In this document: positions 28,540-40,149 of the stretch, one piece after another
Numbering within the stretch: the stretch's first letter is position 1
How the letters are laid out: each line of letters begins with the position of its first letter
Origin: Prorocentrum cordatum
Lineage: Eukaryota > Sar > Dinophyceae > Prorocentrales > Prorocentraceae
Assembly: GCA_963575745.1 (NCBI GenBank)
Contig: CAUYUJ010019363.1
Span: 61,140 to 125,139 of the forward strand
Direction: 5' to 3'
Length of the DNA: 64,000 nucleotides
The notes under the pieces: model-generated
Databases searched by the model: none
What the model was told of the DNA's origin: nothing
What the model saw: the letters and a program-made list of their open reading frames with translations, nothing else
Made by a program: the position numbers and the translations under genes

Positions 28540-29880
28540 GACAGGGGGGGATAGAAAATTCAAATTCCTGCAAGAGGGCCCGAATCGCCGAAACATCGTT
28601 CGAACCGCCCAAAATGCCCCGAAGACAGCTCCAGAAACCTCCAAGACGTCCCCAGGATCCCTCACGACACTTCCCAAGAACGCCCCAAGACTGAAAAATA
28701 GCCCCATGCCCTTTGGAAAACGTATATTTTCTGACTATTCGTTTCTTGGGCCTTCACAGTGTCCAAAACGGCCCCAGAGCTCACTAGGACACGCCAACAG
28801 GCCCCCAAGAGGGCTCCAAGACGGCCCACGAAGGGCCCACGACGGCCCAGGAGCGCCACAAGACGACCCAAGTCCAGAGCCCAGACCGCACAAGACGGCT
28901 CAAGAGAAAGCCAAGAGAGGCCCAAGAGGCCCCCTAGACGGTCCAAGAGGGCCCCGACTCGCCGAAACATCGTTCCAAGACGCCCACGTTGTCCCCAAGA
29001 CGGCTCCAGAAGCCTCCAAGACGTCCCCAGGATCCCTCACGACACTTCCCAAGAATACCCAAAGACTGAAAAATAGCCCCATGCCCCTGGGAAAACGTAT
29101 ATCTTCAGCATATTCGCTTCTCGGGCCTTCACAGTGTCCAAGACGGCCCCAGAGAGCCCCCAGACACGCCAACAAGCTCCCAAGAGGGCTCCAAGACGGC
29201 CCAAGAAGGGCCCAAGGCGGCCCAAGAGCCCCACAAGACGACCCAAGTCCAGAGCCCAGACCGCACAAGACGGCTCAAGAGAAAGCCAAGAGAGGCCCAA
29301 GAGGGCCCCTCGACGGTCCAAAAGCCCCGCATCGCCGAAACATCGTTCCAAGACGCCCACGTTGTTCCCAAGACGGCTCCAGAAGCCGCCAAGACGTCCC
29401 AAGGAAACCTCAGAACACCTCCCAAGAATGCCTCCATACTGCAAAATAGCTCAATTCCCCAGAGAAGACGTATATGCTTAGCATAGTCGCCTCTTCGGCC
29501 TTCACAGTGTCCAAGACGGCCCCAGAGAGCCCCCAGACACGCCAACAAGCCCCCAAGAGGGCTCCAAGACGGCCCAAGAAGAAGGACCCAAGACGGCCCA
29601 AGAGTCTCACAAGACGACCGAAGTTGGGAGCCCAGACCGCCCAAGACGGCCCAAGAGGAAGCCGAGAGAGGCCCAAAAGACCGCCTAGACAATCCAAGAG
29701 GACCCGCAATGGCCGAAACATCGCTCCAAGCCGCCCAAGATGTCCCCAAGGCAGTTCCAGAAGCATCCAAGACGTCCCAAGAAACCCTCACGACACCTCC
29801 CAATAATGCCCAAATGTTGAAAAATAGCCCCATTCCCTTTGGAAAACGTATATGTTAAGCACATTCGCCTCCTCACTCTC
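28540..29880. repeat. 375-bp tandem satellite, about 3.5 units
   Basis: The anchor GCCGAAACATCG recurs at 28588, 28962, 29335 and 29713, giving periods of 374, 373 and 378. Each unit has a CCAAGAC-rich half and an AT-rich joint (AAAATAGCCCCATGCCC, AAACGTATAT, GCATATTCG) followed by GGCCTTCACAGTGTCCAA. Long frames in all registers are repeat translations. Confidence 0.9.
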
Positions 29881-30406
29881 GTTCATTCCGTGTCCTCCTC
29901 CTTCACTTCCCCCTTCTCCTTCACCCTCCGCCGCTCCCCTCCCCTCCGAACCTCCTGCTTTCTTCCTCCACCCTCCTCCAAACCTCCCTGCTCCCACCTT
30001 CTTTTTCCCTCCTCCTTCCTCCCACTTCTCTCGACATCACTCCTCCCTCCTTTGCCCTCCCTCCTCGGGAAAATCAGGACCAGCCCCTGGACAATCGATT
30101 TCTGGTCATCACCATCACCCTCATCATCACCCCGGCTACAACCCAATTCCTCATCATCGCCACCATGAGCACGACCATCATCATCGTCACCATCATCACC
30201 AAACATCATCATGCTCACCATCACCAACATCATCATCATCAGCAGCATCACCATCATCCTCATCACCATCATCGTAATCATCGCCATGCTCATCATCACC
30301 AACACCCACATCATAAACATCATCACCATCGACCCAATCGTCATGATCATCATCATCCTCATCCTCATCCTCATCCTCATCCTCATCCTCATCCTCATCC
30401 TCATCC

Positions 30407-30437
<31 letters not shown>

Positions 30438-30570
30438 CATCCTCATCCTCATCCTCATCTCGCTTTCACCCCCCCCCGGATCGGCGGCAGTGGCCGGAGG
30501 CCAGCCCCCCCAAAAAATAAAACGAACATCACAACGACAACAACAACAACAACAACAACAACACACAGAT
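29880..30570. repeat. Pyrimidine tract, (CAT/CTC)n and (AAC)n microsatellites
   Basis: TCC-rich sequence to about 30060, then an interrupted CAT/CTCAT array to 30465, then AAC repeats at 30533-30560. Confidence 0.9.
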
Positions 30571-31109
30571 CGGCGACGAAAACGGAACAGCTCGACTTCG
30601 TCTGGGTCGTCCTCGTCTTCGGGCTCATCCTACAGCAAGCAGAGACAGAAAAGTAAGAAGAACTATTATAATAAAGACAAGAAGCCGCACAAAAACAATA
30701 ATCACCATGAGCACAAAAACCCCAGTCCGCAAGATTTTGCGGGGCTGCAGGAATTCCGCCGGCAGGCCGAGGTGATGAAGATCCGGAAAGAGGTCGAGGC
30801 CAGCATGGGCGGTGGCGTGGGCGCTCGTGAGCCGCCCCTCGCCCTCCCCCTGCTGGCGGGGGCGACGCTCCGCCAGCGCGGCCGGAGGCCTTCATGCCCA
30901 AGACGAAGGAGCTCATCACCGCAGATAGCCGCATCTTTGCTGATGGCGTGTGTCGCGGCCTCCTCGGCGAGAACATGCCCTCTTGGGCTGACGTCAAAGC
31001 TCAGCTCCTGTCCCGCGAGATCGTCGAGGTGAAGCGCCTGTTCGGCCAGCTCCTTCCGGAGTCGGAGGTGACCCGCACCCAGGCAGAGATGGCGGCGAAA
31101 CGAAATTAG
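30565..31109 (+). CDS. Coding-like frames, unknown Ser-rich and helical protein
   Basis: One frame reads a Ser-rich linker (NSSTSSGSSSSSGSSYSKQ), a Lys/His-rich stretch, then QDFAGLQEFRRQAEVMKIRK and EVEASMGGG. Near 30890 the adjacent frame takes over with MPKTKELITADSRIF, then SWADVKAQLLSREIVEVKRL and FGQLLPESEVTRTQAEM, ending at 31107-31109. A frameshift or short intron near 30880 would join them. The helical second part looks genuine; the first part may owe its openness to the adjacent microsatellite. No family recognised. Confidence 0.35.
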
Positions 31110-32249
31110 CGCAAGTACCCCAGAAGAAGGCGTCGTGAGGGTCGCCGGGCCAGGTCGGGCGAGAGGGCTCCCTGGCCAAGCAACCCCCTCTGAGCGGACA
31201 ACGTGAGCATATGAGTGTAACCCGGCTTCTTATCAATGCTCTGGTCGTCGGTATCCTAATGGGTATTTCGCTGTCGAATTTCGCCTTTGTCAGCGATTGC
31301 TCGTCCGCCATCTTCCCGCCTGCCTGCCGGAGCTCCCAATATATGTGTGAGCAGACAACGGACTGGCATGGGACGAACGCAGTAGCTCGCAATGGACTGA
31401 GGGACCACTGGGGATCCCCATCTTTTCTGGCCTCGACCAGCTAGCGTTCGCCAGGGCGGCATGTCGTCTCTGCCCACAGTCCGTCTCTACACAGCTACAC
31501 ATGCGTGCGCAAAGATACTTACAGGACGCGGCAGGGCGTCAGCCCCTGGACAGTCTCTCAATGTTTCCAGCGGTTGCTCGAGCTACGATTGGGTTTGCCC
31601 GTGGCCCAGCGCGTGGGTTTTCCGCGTGAAAACTGCCAGGCAGGGAACATAACCACGTCCAAAGACGGCTGGAATTTGATGAACCGCAGAGGGTCTTTAA
31701 TGATGCACAGGCGGGTTGGCAGCCCGATCGTCTCCACAGCTCGACGGGGCTGTGGGAGAGACTCTTGCCCTGTGGTTGGCCAGCCACAGTAGGTGCGGGC
31801 CCGCCGTACCACCCCTGAGAGGCCCGATGGGGTTACTCGAAGGGGTCCCCCGCCGTGGGGGGCGCGGGAACCTAAGTCCTTGGGCAGCGGGGCCTCCGCT
31901 GCTTGAGGCCGGCGGCCAAGTGGGGGTGGTGCCGGTGGCCGTGTCTCGGGGTGGCATCTCGAGGCACCTCGCAACGGCGGCGCGGATAACGCCGGGGGCG
32001 GTCCGTGCCGCCGTTCGTGTTGCGAGGTCCGACTGCATGTGAATTCATGCAGGCACCTTGGGCACCTCCCTTCGGGTTGTGTCGCCCAGGTGTTCTGTCC
32101 GGGCAATGAAAAATCTTTAATGATGCACCCCCCCCCCAGCCCTCGGCGGGGAATAGAAACTCGTCCCTCCTCCTCCTCCTCCTCCTCCTCCTCCTTCCCC
32201 TCCCTCCTCCTTCCCCTCCGTCCTCCTCCTCCTCCTCCTCCTCCTCCTC

Positions 32250-32280
<31 letters not shown>

Positions 32281-34300
32281 TGTTCTGGGCTCCGTTTCGT
32301 ACGAGTCGACGAGGAGGGAGGACGACGACGAGGACGACGACGACGACGGGAGACGACGACGACGAGAACAATAAATTTCCAACTCTTTTGAGCACTTCTC
32401 ATGACCTCTCATGCATCCGCCGACGAGAATAATTCATTTCCCATTATTGTCGGGGTCCCAATCCGTCAATAAACTGGCGGAAAAATATTAGCTTTCCCAT
32501 TATTGCCCGGGGGTTTATTAAAGACCCTTTGGGCTTAAGGGGGCTGCAGAACCTGTGGATAGCTGTTTCAGGGAATAGGGTGTCCGAGAGCCTGCGTCGT
32601 TTGTATATCGCCCAGAATCGCCTACACACTTCTGACTCCGCCAGGACCTCCTCCCCGCCCCTGCCTCCTAATATCCTCCTTCCCCTTGCTCCAGGTCCGC
32701 CCCGTCCCACGGCCGTACCGGCCAATCCGCAGTGTACCGGCGCATCCGCGGTGCACTGGCCTCGGCAGCCCAAGGACGACGGTGTCCTGCGTGCGAAGCC
32801 GAAACCACCCGGCACCGCGTACACAGTGTTGACTCCGCCAGGCCTTCGTGTTCCTTCCCCCCTCTTCCTTGGGCCTCTCTTTTCCTCCTCCTGCCGCCCG
32901 TGTAGGAGCGGCCACGAGGCGGAGGCCACGGGCGGCGACGCGGCGAAACCCCCGCGGATCCATGGAATTCCTGAGTGGCAGAGGTAAGAAAATCTGAGTT
33001 CTACCACTTGTGGGGGAACATGTGTATATGTGTATGAAGTCATGTATAAATGCAAACATACATATATGTACACATATATAAAAATGTAATGAATATGCGA
33101 TGGATAGCGGGACGACGTGAGAGGAGTCGCGCAGTGTCAGACTACAAACTGGATCGCGCTAGCCGAAGTGCTGAGCAATACAAATGCCCTCCGCGCATGA
33201 CCACGTGGTTAAACAGAGCCGCCTTCCTAGAATGCACACCACAGCACCTCTGAGGCTCTGAAATATCTGCTGTGCCTCTCGCTACTCATGGCATTGAGCA
33301 CGCCTGGTACCTAAAGAACGGGGAGCCTTTCAGTTTGTGTGGGAGAAAGCGTGACACTCTCGGTCAGACGTCTTCGTCCATCAACTCCCAAGCGGCACGC
33401 CTCGAAGATCGCCCACCACTCGAGGCCGAACCTCAGCTTCTCATTATCAGCGTCCTTGAATTGAGCCACAATGGCCCGAACGGTACTCAATCATTTTCTA
33501 GTGTATATGATCTGTACTACTCTACGCTGCGTGGCTGCCGTAATCAGTAGAAAGATTCGGTGAAACACATTGCTATACAAGACATTTCGGGGTACATTTC
33601 GGGATTTTCTTAAATGTGCCCCGCGGTTCACCGGACATCGGTCAATAAGACATGTCCGTGGGGCGCCTACAGGCAGGCTGCCTTCTTGTTTGATGTGCCA
33701 GCTGGCACCATGCCAGAGCCTCGCGAATCATGCTGCCATAGCCTGACCTGCTGAGTGCTTCGCTTGCCTCAATTGAGCTGCGCTGTTATCAACATAGAAG
33801 CAGGACGGGACGGTGGCACGAACAATGAGATGTTGATGCTGCTGACAATTTGATGGGGTGCTGCAAGGACGACTCCGAAGGCATACGACTCCTGGGGCGG
33901 ATCACCTATTCCGCTTGAGCAAGACCGTTCACTCGAACAATCGGCTGGGTCGAGAACCAACTCGTGGGGACTCCTAAATGGGGTCCCGGTCCGTGTGGGA
34001 CCATCACTCAATACATAAGAACAAGACGCATGCTTCCTACTGCCACGACCCACTCCCACTGCCCTGAATCCCCTTGGGGATCTCCTGACTTCTGGTCAGC
34101 CGAAGAAGCATGCCGAGCGCGAGCCTGCTTGCGCCGCCCAGCACATCGAAGCTCGGCTCCCCTGCAACTGCCAATCCCCGATTGGCCAGATGCCATTCGA
34201 TTTATGGTGAGCGCTGGTCTGCACGTTGTGCACCCAGCAGCGCTCGCCAAAGAGGTGAAACAGGAAAGGGGGTGGCAAGAAAACAGAAAAAGACATCGTC
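31110..34300. other. Mostly non-coding interval
   Basis: No gene can be supported. It contains a (TCC)n run at 32164-32275, poly-C at 32126-32135, AT microsatellites near 33055-33085, and a 14-base direct repeat TCTTTAATGATGCA at 31695 and 32114. A 15-base word CTCCTAAATGGGGTC at 33971-33985 is shared exactly with the foldback element arm at 44296-44310. Short frames at 31505-31789 and 33272-33550 are not convincing. Confidence 0.5.
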
Positions 34301-34317
34301 CGCTATCAGCCCCGCTC

Positions 34318-35948
34318 TCAGTCCATGTTGGCCCGGCAGAGCGGACACTGCGTGGAGCGCTGGAACCACCTGGCCAGGCAATTTATGTGGAAGAAATGCC
34401 CGCAGCTTAAGGCTGTCAGCAGCTCGCCGCTGTTGTACCCCTCGAGGCAGATGGTACAGCTCTGCTGCTCGGAAGACTCAAAGCGCACCTGGCGTCGCGA
34501 GCCCTCCTGCCGCACTCAGCGCCAGTGGGTCTGGGAACAGCCTCAGACATCCGATGGATCGATTCTTTCGAGTCGAGGGCCCCAAATCGGCTCGCCCTCT
34601 TTCTGGGGACATGTGTTTGAATCGCGGGCTGTTTTCTGGAGATCCCTTAATCCAGAAATCAGCCCCCAAGAAAGCGCGAACATGTTGAAAAAGCACCTGC
34701 CATCTCGGTTGCGTCGGGTCTCCGGATGTCTGGGAGTCGGGGCGATCCATGGCGGGGCCAGACAGAACCATCAGTACGTGGCCGAGCCCGTCGGCCATGG
34801 GCCGCTCTCTCTCTCTCTCTCTCTCTTTCTGGGCCCCGCCAGGGTCTGCCCGACCGCTCCTGGACCCTGGCGCGCGCTGCGTGGGCAGGGGCACCGCTGG
34901 CCTGGGGCAAGGCCTGGATCTCCTCGTCGGAGAGCCTCTGCCCAGTGAGGACCGTCCCGAGCTGCAACACCCTCCGCACGCTCCTCGAGAGGCTCTCGTC
35001 CAGGGCGAAGCTCTCCGCGGCGAGCCTGTTGAGCACGCTGGCGAACCCGCCGTCGAGGCCGCCATCCAGCGACAGCGTGTTCTCGAGAGCCGTGCCCACA
35101 GTGCGGGCGGACTGTTGGACGCTCATGCTCTCCGAGCGATTGGAGCGCGCGGTCGACAAGTTGCTGCGCATCGTGTCGCCGAAACCCCAAACCGATGCCG
35201 TCTCGTCGAGGATGTCAGCAGCGACGCCTGACCCGAATCTGCCGATCCCCACATTCAGCGGCCTGACCTGGGGAGCGGACAAGTGTGTGTGTATATATAT
35301 ATATATACCAACAACCCTGCAAGCACCGCAGGGGGAGTGTCTGTGTCTGTGTCTGTGTCTGTGTCTGTGTCTGTGTGTGTGTGTGCGCGGAGGGGGTCCA
35401 ATGCCGACCCACGAAATCCGCACTGACCTCTGGAAGTTGATTCTCCGAACGGTGCTTGCACTTAGGGGTCGGCCCAGCGCGTCACGGTCGGCCGCTCTCG
35501 AACTCGTGCCCTGTGGTTGGTGCCCCGTGGTGCCCTGTGGGTCGTGCTCGGCCGCTCGCGCTTGCTGCGCGATGGTTGGTGCCCTGTGGTGGTCAATGGT
35601 TGGTGCCCTACGGTGCCCTGCGCATGGCTGGGTGCCCTCTGTCTCGTACCGCACAGCTTGCACAGCAGGGAACCGGCCGTTAAGGGCCCAAGCGCTGGCA
35701 TCATGCTCGTGCTGGCTGTCTTTGATCCCGATGACCGCCTCCCAGTCGCGCGACGTGCCCGGGGGGCTGCTGCCGCCGCTCCGTGGGCTGTCGAAGCCGT
35801 CGATGGTGGCGACGCCCTCGTCCTCCTCGCTCAGCGCCCCGCCGCTGGGCGCGCGCTGATGGCTGTGCGCCCGGGCCGAGCGGGCGGCGGTGGCAAAGGA
35901 GGTGGTCGTCCTGGCCGTGTCAATGACCGCGTCTGCCTCCCACGTCAC
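34318..35948 (-). CDS. RING-H2 finger protein, probable E3 ubiquitin ligase (3 exons seen)
   Basis: The last exon (34488 to the TGA at 34318-34320) encodes a full RING-H2: CTICLEGYNSGELLTALSC, GHFFHINC, then CPLC. All eight ligands are present in C3-H2-C3 order. It would recruit an E2 enzyme and transfer ubiquitin. The preceding exon (35267-34902) reads LDETASVWGFGDTMRSNLS and ends RLSDEEIQALPQ, joining in phase to VRFESSEQQ, a typical lead-in to RING-H2 domains. An upstream exon (about 35695-35948) begins right after CTCAG with VTWEADAVIDTARTTTSF. Its 3' limit is uncertain. Further 5' exons must lie beyond 35950, perhaps past the copia element (see 43246-43761). No membrane segment is seen in these exons. 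Confidence 0.8.
34489..34901 (-). other. GC-AG intron of the RING gene
   Basis: Donor CCCCAG/GCCAGC at 34902/34901 and acceptor GCCAG/GTGCGC at 34489/34488. The join is phase 0 and restores a continuous protein. A GC donor is unusual in most eukaryotes but common in dinoflagellates. The intron carries a CT microsatellite (34805-34830). Confidence 0.7.
35285..35385. repeat. TA and CTGTGT microsatellites in an intron
   Basis: (TA)n at 35291-35308 and (GTGTCT)n/(GT)n at 35337-35385, inside the upstream intron of the RING gene. That intron ends CCCCAG/GTCAGG at 35268/35267. Confidence 0.85.
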
Positions 35949-36141
35949 CTGAGCGGCGGAAAGAGGGGGGTCTTACGCACGACTATGCGGCGACCTTGCG
36001 CGAGCCGCCAGCCCGGCACACCGCGTGGAAACGTAGGCGCCTACGCGCGACCTTCCGCGGGCAACTTATGCGCCAATCTCCGCGCGACTGGCCCCCTGCT
36101 CGACTTCGCCCAGTCTGCTTTGAAACATTGGGGGCCCCTTC

Positions 36142-36146
36142 CTCTG
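36142..36146. other. Target-site duplication, left
   Basis: CTCTG, identical to 43024-43028 on the other side of the element. Confidence 0.85.
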
Positions 36147-36432
36147 TGTCAATGGCACAGGACCCGTGCCAATGTAGTTTCACTTATCACGATGATGCGT
36201 TGCAGTAAACCAGAACTGTGCTGTATATGATTTGTGGTGGTTTGATGTGCGTGCGCTGTCGCGCGTGTGAGTTCGCACCGACGCCGCTATTGATCCAATA
36301 CCGAGGGGCCCCTGAGTCAATCAAAACTACGAGCGAATGTCTTCGATTCCCTTTATATTTCTTATTATGTTATGTTTGGTTCCCTACTTCGTGTGGGAGA
36401 ACCTCGGTGGTTCCAGAGGAGTGCTACCGACA
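36147..36432 (+). repeat. 5' LTR
   Basis: 286 bp with TGTC...GACA inverted ends. It contains GCTGTATATGATTTG and TTCCCTTTATATTTCTT, either of which might sit in a promoter, though neither is proven. Confidence 0.93.
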
Positions 36433-36446
36433 TTGGTAGCGGAGCC
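36433..36446 (+). promoter_or_regulatory. Primer-binding site
   Basis: TTGGTAGCGGAGCC follows the 5' LTR directly. It resembles the tRNA-Met-type site TGGTAKCAGAGC usual in copia elements, with one or two changes. Confidence 0.7.
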
Positions 36447-36516
36447 AGTGGCTCCTGATCCGTGGCAAAAAAGATCGGAGACCTCGCTCGTGGGTGATCG
36501 CACTCACCAGGGGAAG

Positions 36517-37500
36517 ATGAGATCTTCCGGCTCCGGCGGCAGCCCGCGACCCAATGGCAAGGGCAAGCAGAAGCCAGCAGATGATGCCGTAGTAACGGCA
36601 CAGCGGATCAACCAAGAGGCACTGTTCGGCTGGATGACGGCGACACGGACAATGACCTGCGTGATGGAGGCCGAGACCAAGGTCGAGGCAGAGGCGACAG
36701 ACAGCCGCAGATGGACGCAGGGTTGGCTAAGTGCTGCCCGGGTGCGACGGACCTACGGCACGACACGTACCGCAACTTCAGAAGGAGAGCGACGGTGTTC
36801 CAGCGATTGTGTCAGCGCCGAGGTGATACGGTTGTGGGTGAAAGAGCATACCTATTACTGCAGGCGCTGCAATTCGATGCCTGGGACGCCTGCGAAAGTA
36901 TCAAATGGAGAGGATGGACACGAGCGAAGCGTTCGATGAGATTTTCGGCAAGCTGGACGTTCTGTGTAAATGCACGAAGGAAGTGGAGTTGCCAGGAAGA
37001 TGCGACGCGTTCTTTGGAGAGTTCTCGAGGTTGCCGAAGGAGACCTTGAACGCGTATGTGTTACGACACGGCCAAGAAATGTCTGAATTACGAGAAGCAT
37101 GGCTGGACCTACCGGACTTGCTGGCGGGTTGGCACATTATGACGAGGTCGGCGATACCACGATGGCAGATTCCGAACCTCAAGGCGCTGTGCAACAACAA
37201 GCTCACAGTGCAGGTGGTGACGGAGTCGCTCACGACGATGTTCGGCGGCGACAGCACAGCACACAAGAAGGACATCGAGCGCGTGACGAGCACGTAACAG
37301 GGCAAGAGTTCCGAAGGTGGCGACACCTACTGGGCCGAAGGAGAGGACGACGATACCTACTGGTACGAGGATGAATACACGGACGAGCTGTACTACGAAG
37401 ACGACGTGTGGTATGAGGAAGACGAGGACAGGAGCTCGAGGACGCGTACGAAGCGACGGAGGAGGCCTTCGCGAACTACACGGAGGCCCGGGCGAAGATG
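36517..37500 (+). pseudogene. copia gag region
   Basis: Structural capsid protein, spread over three frames. An ATG at 36517 opens MRSSGSGGSPRPNGKGKQ. A shift near 36740 leads to YRNFRRRATVFQRLCQRRGD and ERAYLLLQALQFDAWDAC. A second shift near 36905 leads to EAFDEIFGKLDVL, then YVLRHGQEMSELREAW and AIPRWQIPNLKALCNNKL, ending at 37297. An acidic Tyr-rich segment (YEDEYTDELYYEDDVWYEED) and a linker follow. I see no CCHC zinc knuckle, which many copia gags carry, so it is lost or never present. Confidence 0.8.
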
Positions 37501-38440
37501 AGAGAGCTGGCGACGGCGAGAGGATTTTACCCGGTGATGGCGTTGATGGATGACCGACGAGGATTACCACCACCGCGGGCCGGCGATATGCGGCCACCCA
37601 AAGGACGAGGACGAGCAGGCTCGGGATACGGCAAGTCGCGTAGAAGCTCAAGTAAAGGCAAAGCAAGAGGCAGATACGGTGGCAGAGCACCATATGGAGG
37701 CAAAGGTGGAGCCAAGGGTGGACGGCATCCCGACGGCTCGCCTAAGATGACTACGGCAGGTGCGACTCAGCAGCACGGACCACGATTCAAGCGACGACGA
37801 GATGGTGCAGCAGGCGACGGACCCGAAGAGGCGAAGATGCGTGGTGACATGACGATGACGGAGATCGCACCGAGCCCCGAAACGACGACGATAGAAGAGG
37901 TAAATTTGGCTACGGGCAAACGTGTCGGCGACAGTGGAGCGACGAAACCAGTGATGGGTCTCGAGGAGTGGCCAGCATGGGGCGAGAAGATGCAGAAGGT
38001 GGGTCTATCCAAGAAGATCCAGACGGCAAGGTACCACAAGACGTTTAGGTTTGGCAACGACGAGACTGCGACGGCGAAGCAGCAGGTGACGTTCCCTGTC
38101 TGGGTGAAGAACGCGAAGAGGCAGATCACGGTCTACCTCGTTGCAGGCCGAGGTGTCTCTGCTGGTGGCAAGGCCCTGCCTGGAGGAGTGGGGCATGGTG
38201 ATCGACTAATGCAAAAAGAAGGTAATGTATCTAGACGATCAGCCACTGGAGTGGATCGACATGGAGACGAATGAGAAAGGCCATCTGATCATCGATCTGC
38301 TTAGCTTCCCGTCCGATGTGCTAGCGGCAGATGAGGGGTCAAACTCAACGGACGCGGACGACGACGGCGACCACAAGGTGGAAAACGAGAAGAAAACGGA
38401 CGTCTCCGTGACCAGCAGCTACGGCGACGTCGAGATCGAG
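37500..38440 (+). pseudogene. copia aspartic protease region
   Basis: A Gly/Arg/Lys-rich segment (GRGRAGSGYGKSRRSSSKG) leads to the active-site motif GDSGATKPVMGLEEW near 37930. After a frame change near 38150 the typical follow-on segment appears (SLLVARPCLEEWGMVID), then MYLDDQPLEWIDMETNEKGH. The DSGA site is intact, but the shift separates it from the second half. The protease would process the polyprotein. Confidence 0.75.
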
Positions 38441-39145
38441 AATGCGGAGACCACGAAATTCGATGCGAAGCAGCTGGAGGATTGGCTCGCAGAGACCAAC
38501 CGCACGTTGGACAGAAAGCCGAAGGCAAAGAGGCGGTTCTGGGGTATCTCCGTGGCAAAAGGACGAATCGCGCACTACGTGAAGAAACACGTCGACTTCA
38601 AGACGGAGAAGCTTACGTTGGAGACAAGCTGGGACTTCACGAACGGTTCGCATCGCAAGGCATTCATGCGGGACCTAGTGAAGAAGAGGCCGGAATAAGT
38701 GTGGATAGCACCGCCGTGCACTGTCTACGATCAGCACACTGGCAGAAGCGAAAAAGAGCAACGAATACCGACAGCAGCGACGGAGAGAGCGTGCCAAGCA
38801 GCAGCGCGAATTCCTGAGGTTCAGTCGGGAGATCCACGAGGCGCAGCAGCAGGCGGAGAGGCACGCGCATCTAGAGCACCCTCGATACGCGACGTCGTGG
38901 GAGACCGAGGCGTGGTACGGCATGACGGGTTACGACACGTTCGTGGACCAATGCGACTACGGACTCATGGCGTTGGACTCGGCAGGTCGAAGGCTCGGAC
39001 CGATCAAGAAGCCGACCAACAGAAGGACCACGAAGCTCCAGATGTACGAGGGACTCTGGAAGACATGCAACTGCAAGGAAAAACACGTGAGTCTCGAGGG
39101 TGGACACAACATGCGTGGTGCGGAGAACTACCCGAGGAAGATGGC
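38440..39145 (+). pseudogene. Methyltransferase-like insert in the copia polyprotein
   Basis: Between protease and integrase lies a segment most copia elements lack. It reads RRFWGISVAKGRIAHYVKKH, then DFKTEKLTLETSWDFTNGSH and an in-frame TAA at 38696. VWIAPPCTVYDQ follows, resembling the PPC catalytic motif of cytosine methyltransferases. In the next frame HLEHPRYATSWETEAW, TFVDQCDYGLMALDSAGRRL and PIKKPTNRRTTKL follow. The HP-x-x-A-T-S-W and DQC-x-Y-G blocks accompany PPC in dinoflagellate copia polyproteins as I know them. Cytosine-methyltransferase capture by dinoflagellate retrotransposons has been described; assigning this domain to that class rests on motif resemblance only. Confidence 0.5.
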
Positions 39146-39159
39146 ATTCCAGGCGCGAT

Positions 39160-39847
39160 CTGCATCGTGGACGATCCGCAGAACGAGGCAAGCTACGCGG
39201 TGGAAGAGATGACCCAGGGGGACCTCGACAAGACCGAGTACAAGGTGGTGTGGAAGGCGCCGCTGGAGAAGTTCACCATCGAGGAGGTCAAGTGGGTAGA
39301 GAAGCTACATATCCAGATGGGCCATCCCTCGAGCGAGGTGTTGGCAGCAGCATTGAAGGAGATGAACGCGGTCGACCGACTGATCACCTGTGCGAGGATA
39401 TACATATGCGAGACATGCCTCAAGCGGCAGAGGCCAAAGTCAGTGCGAGTCGCCCGCGTCCCGCGGGATCGAGGATTCAACGACATCGTGGATATCGGCA
39501 CGTTCCATGTGGTGTGGAAGGACAAGCACAAGGTGATATTCACCATCATGGACGAGAGCTCAATGTTCGAGGTCGATACGGTCGTGAAGGACGAGAAGGC
39601 ACGCACCGAGATCAGGGCGCTCGAGAAACACTGGATGAACTGGGCCGGAGCGCCGGCCAATATTCGAGCTGACCAGAGCGGCGCGCACGTGAGTGACGAG
39701 TTTATGGAGTGGTGCGACGGTCGGCAAATCAAGCTGCAGCTGATTCCACGGGATGCTCACCATCGACTTGGCATACTCGAGCGGAATCATCACGTGCGAC
39801 GGGAGCAGATAGCACGATATCGTGAAGATCACCTGAGGACAGCTTGA
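39160..39847 (+). pseudogene. copia integrase
   Basis: A single open stretch with a pre-integrase zinc region (HIQMGHPSSEVLAAALKEM ... CARIYICETC) and a DDE core. The core reads FNDIVDIGTFHVV (first Asp), GAPANIRADQSGAHVSDEF (second Asp) and GILERNHHVRREQI (Glu). All three catalytic residues are present. It stops at 39845-39847, earlier than usual, so the C-terminal part is lost or in another frame. It would insert the cDNA into the genome. Confidence 0.85.
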
Positions 39848-40149
39848 AGCTTGCGGTGCGCATGACTTGCGACGCGCGCAATCAGCTGCGCAACGTGAAG
39901 GGTTTCACGCCATCGCAGCGGGCGGACGAGCCGACAACTACCACGCCCGGACGTTTCGGCTGACACGTCACAGGACGTGGGAAGCCCGGAGATGGAGCGC
40001 GAGACGACACCAGCTGGACCAGGTCCTGAGCAGGTCGAAATGGAGCAGAAGACGACCCAGACCGCGGCTGAGAAGCGAAAGACGGAGGAGCACACGGTCG
40101 AGGACGGTGACGAGTTGCTGGACGCCATCAACGCGGCAAGATGACTGGA

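Noticed and set aside
30211-30465. His- or Ile-rich frames
   Set aside because: They are readings of a CAT/CTCAT microsatellite.
31558-32412. 284-codon minus-strand frame with poly-Gly and poly-Glu
   Set aside because: The body is a (TCC)n microsatellite; flanks are not protein-like.
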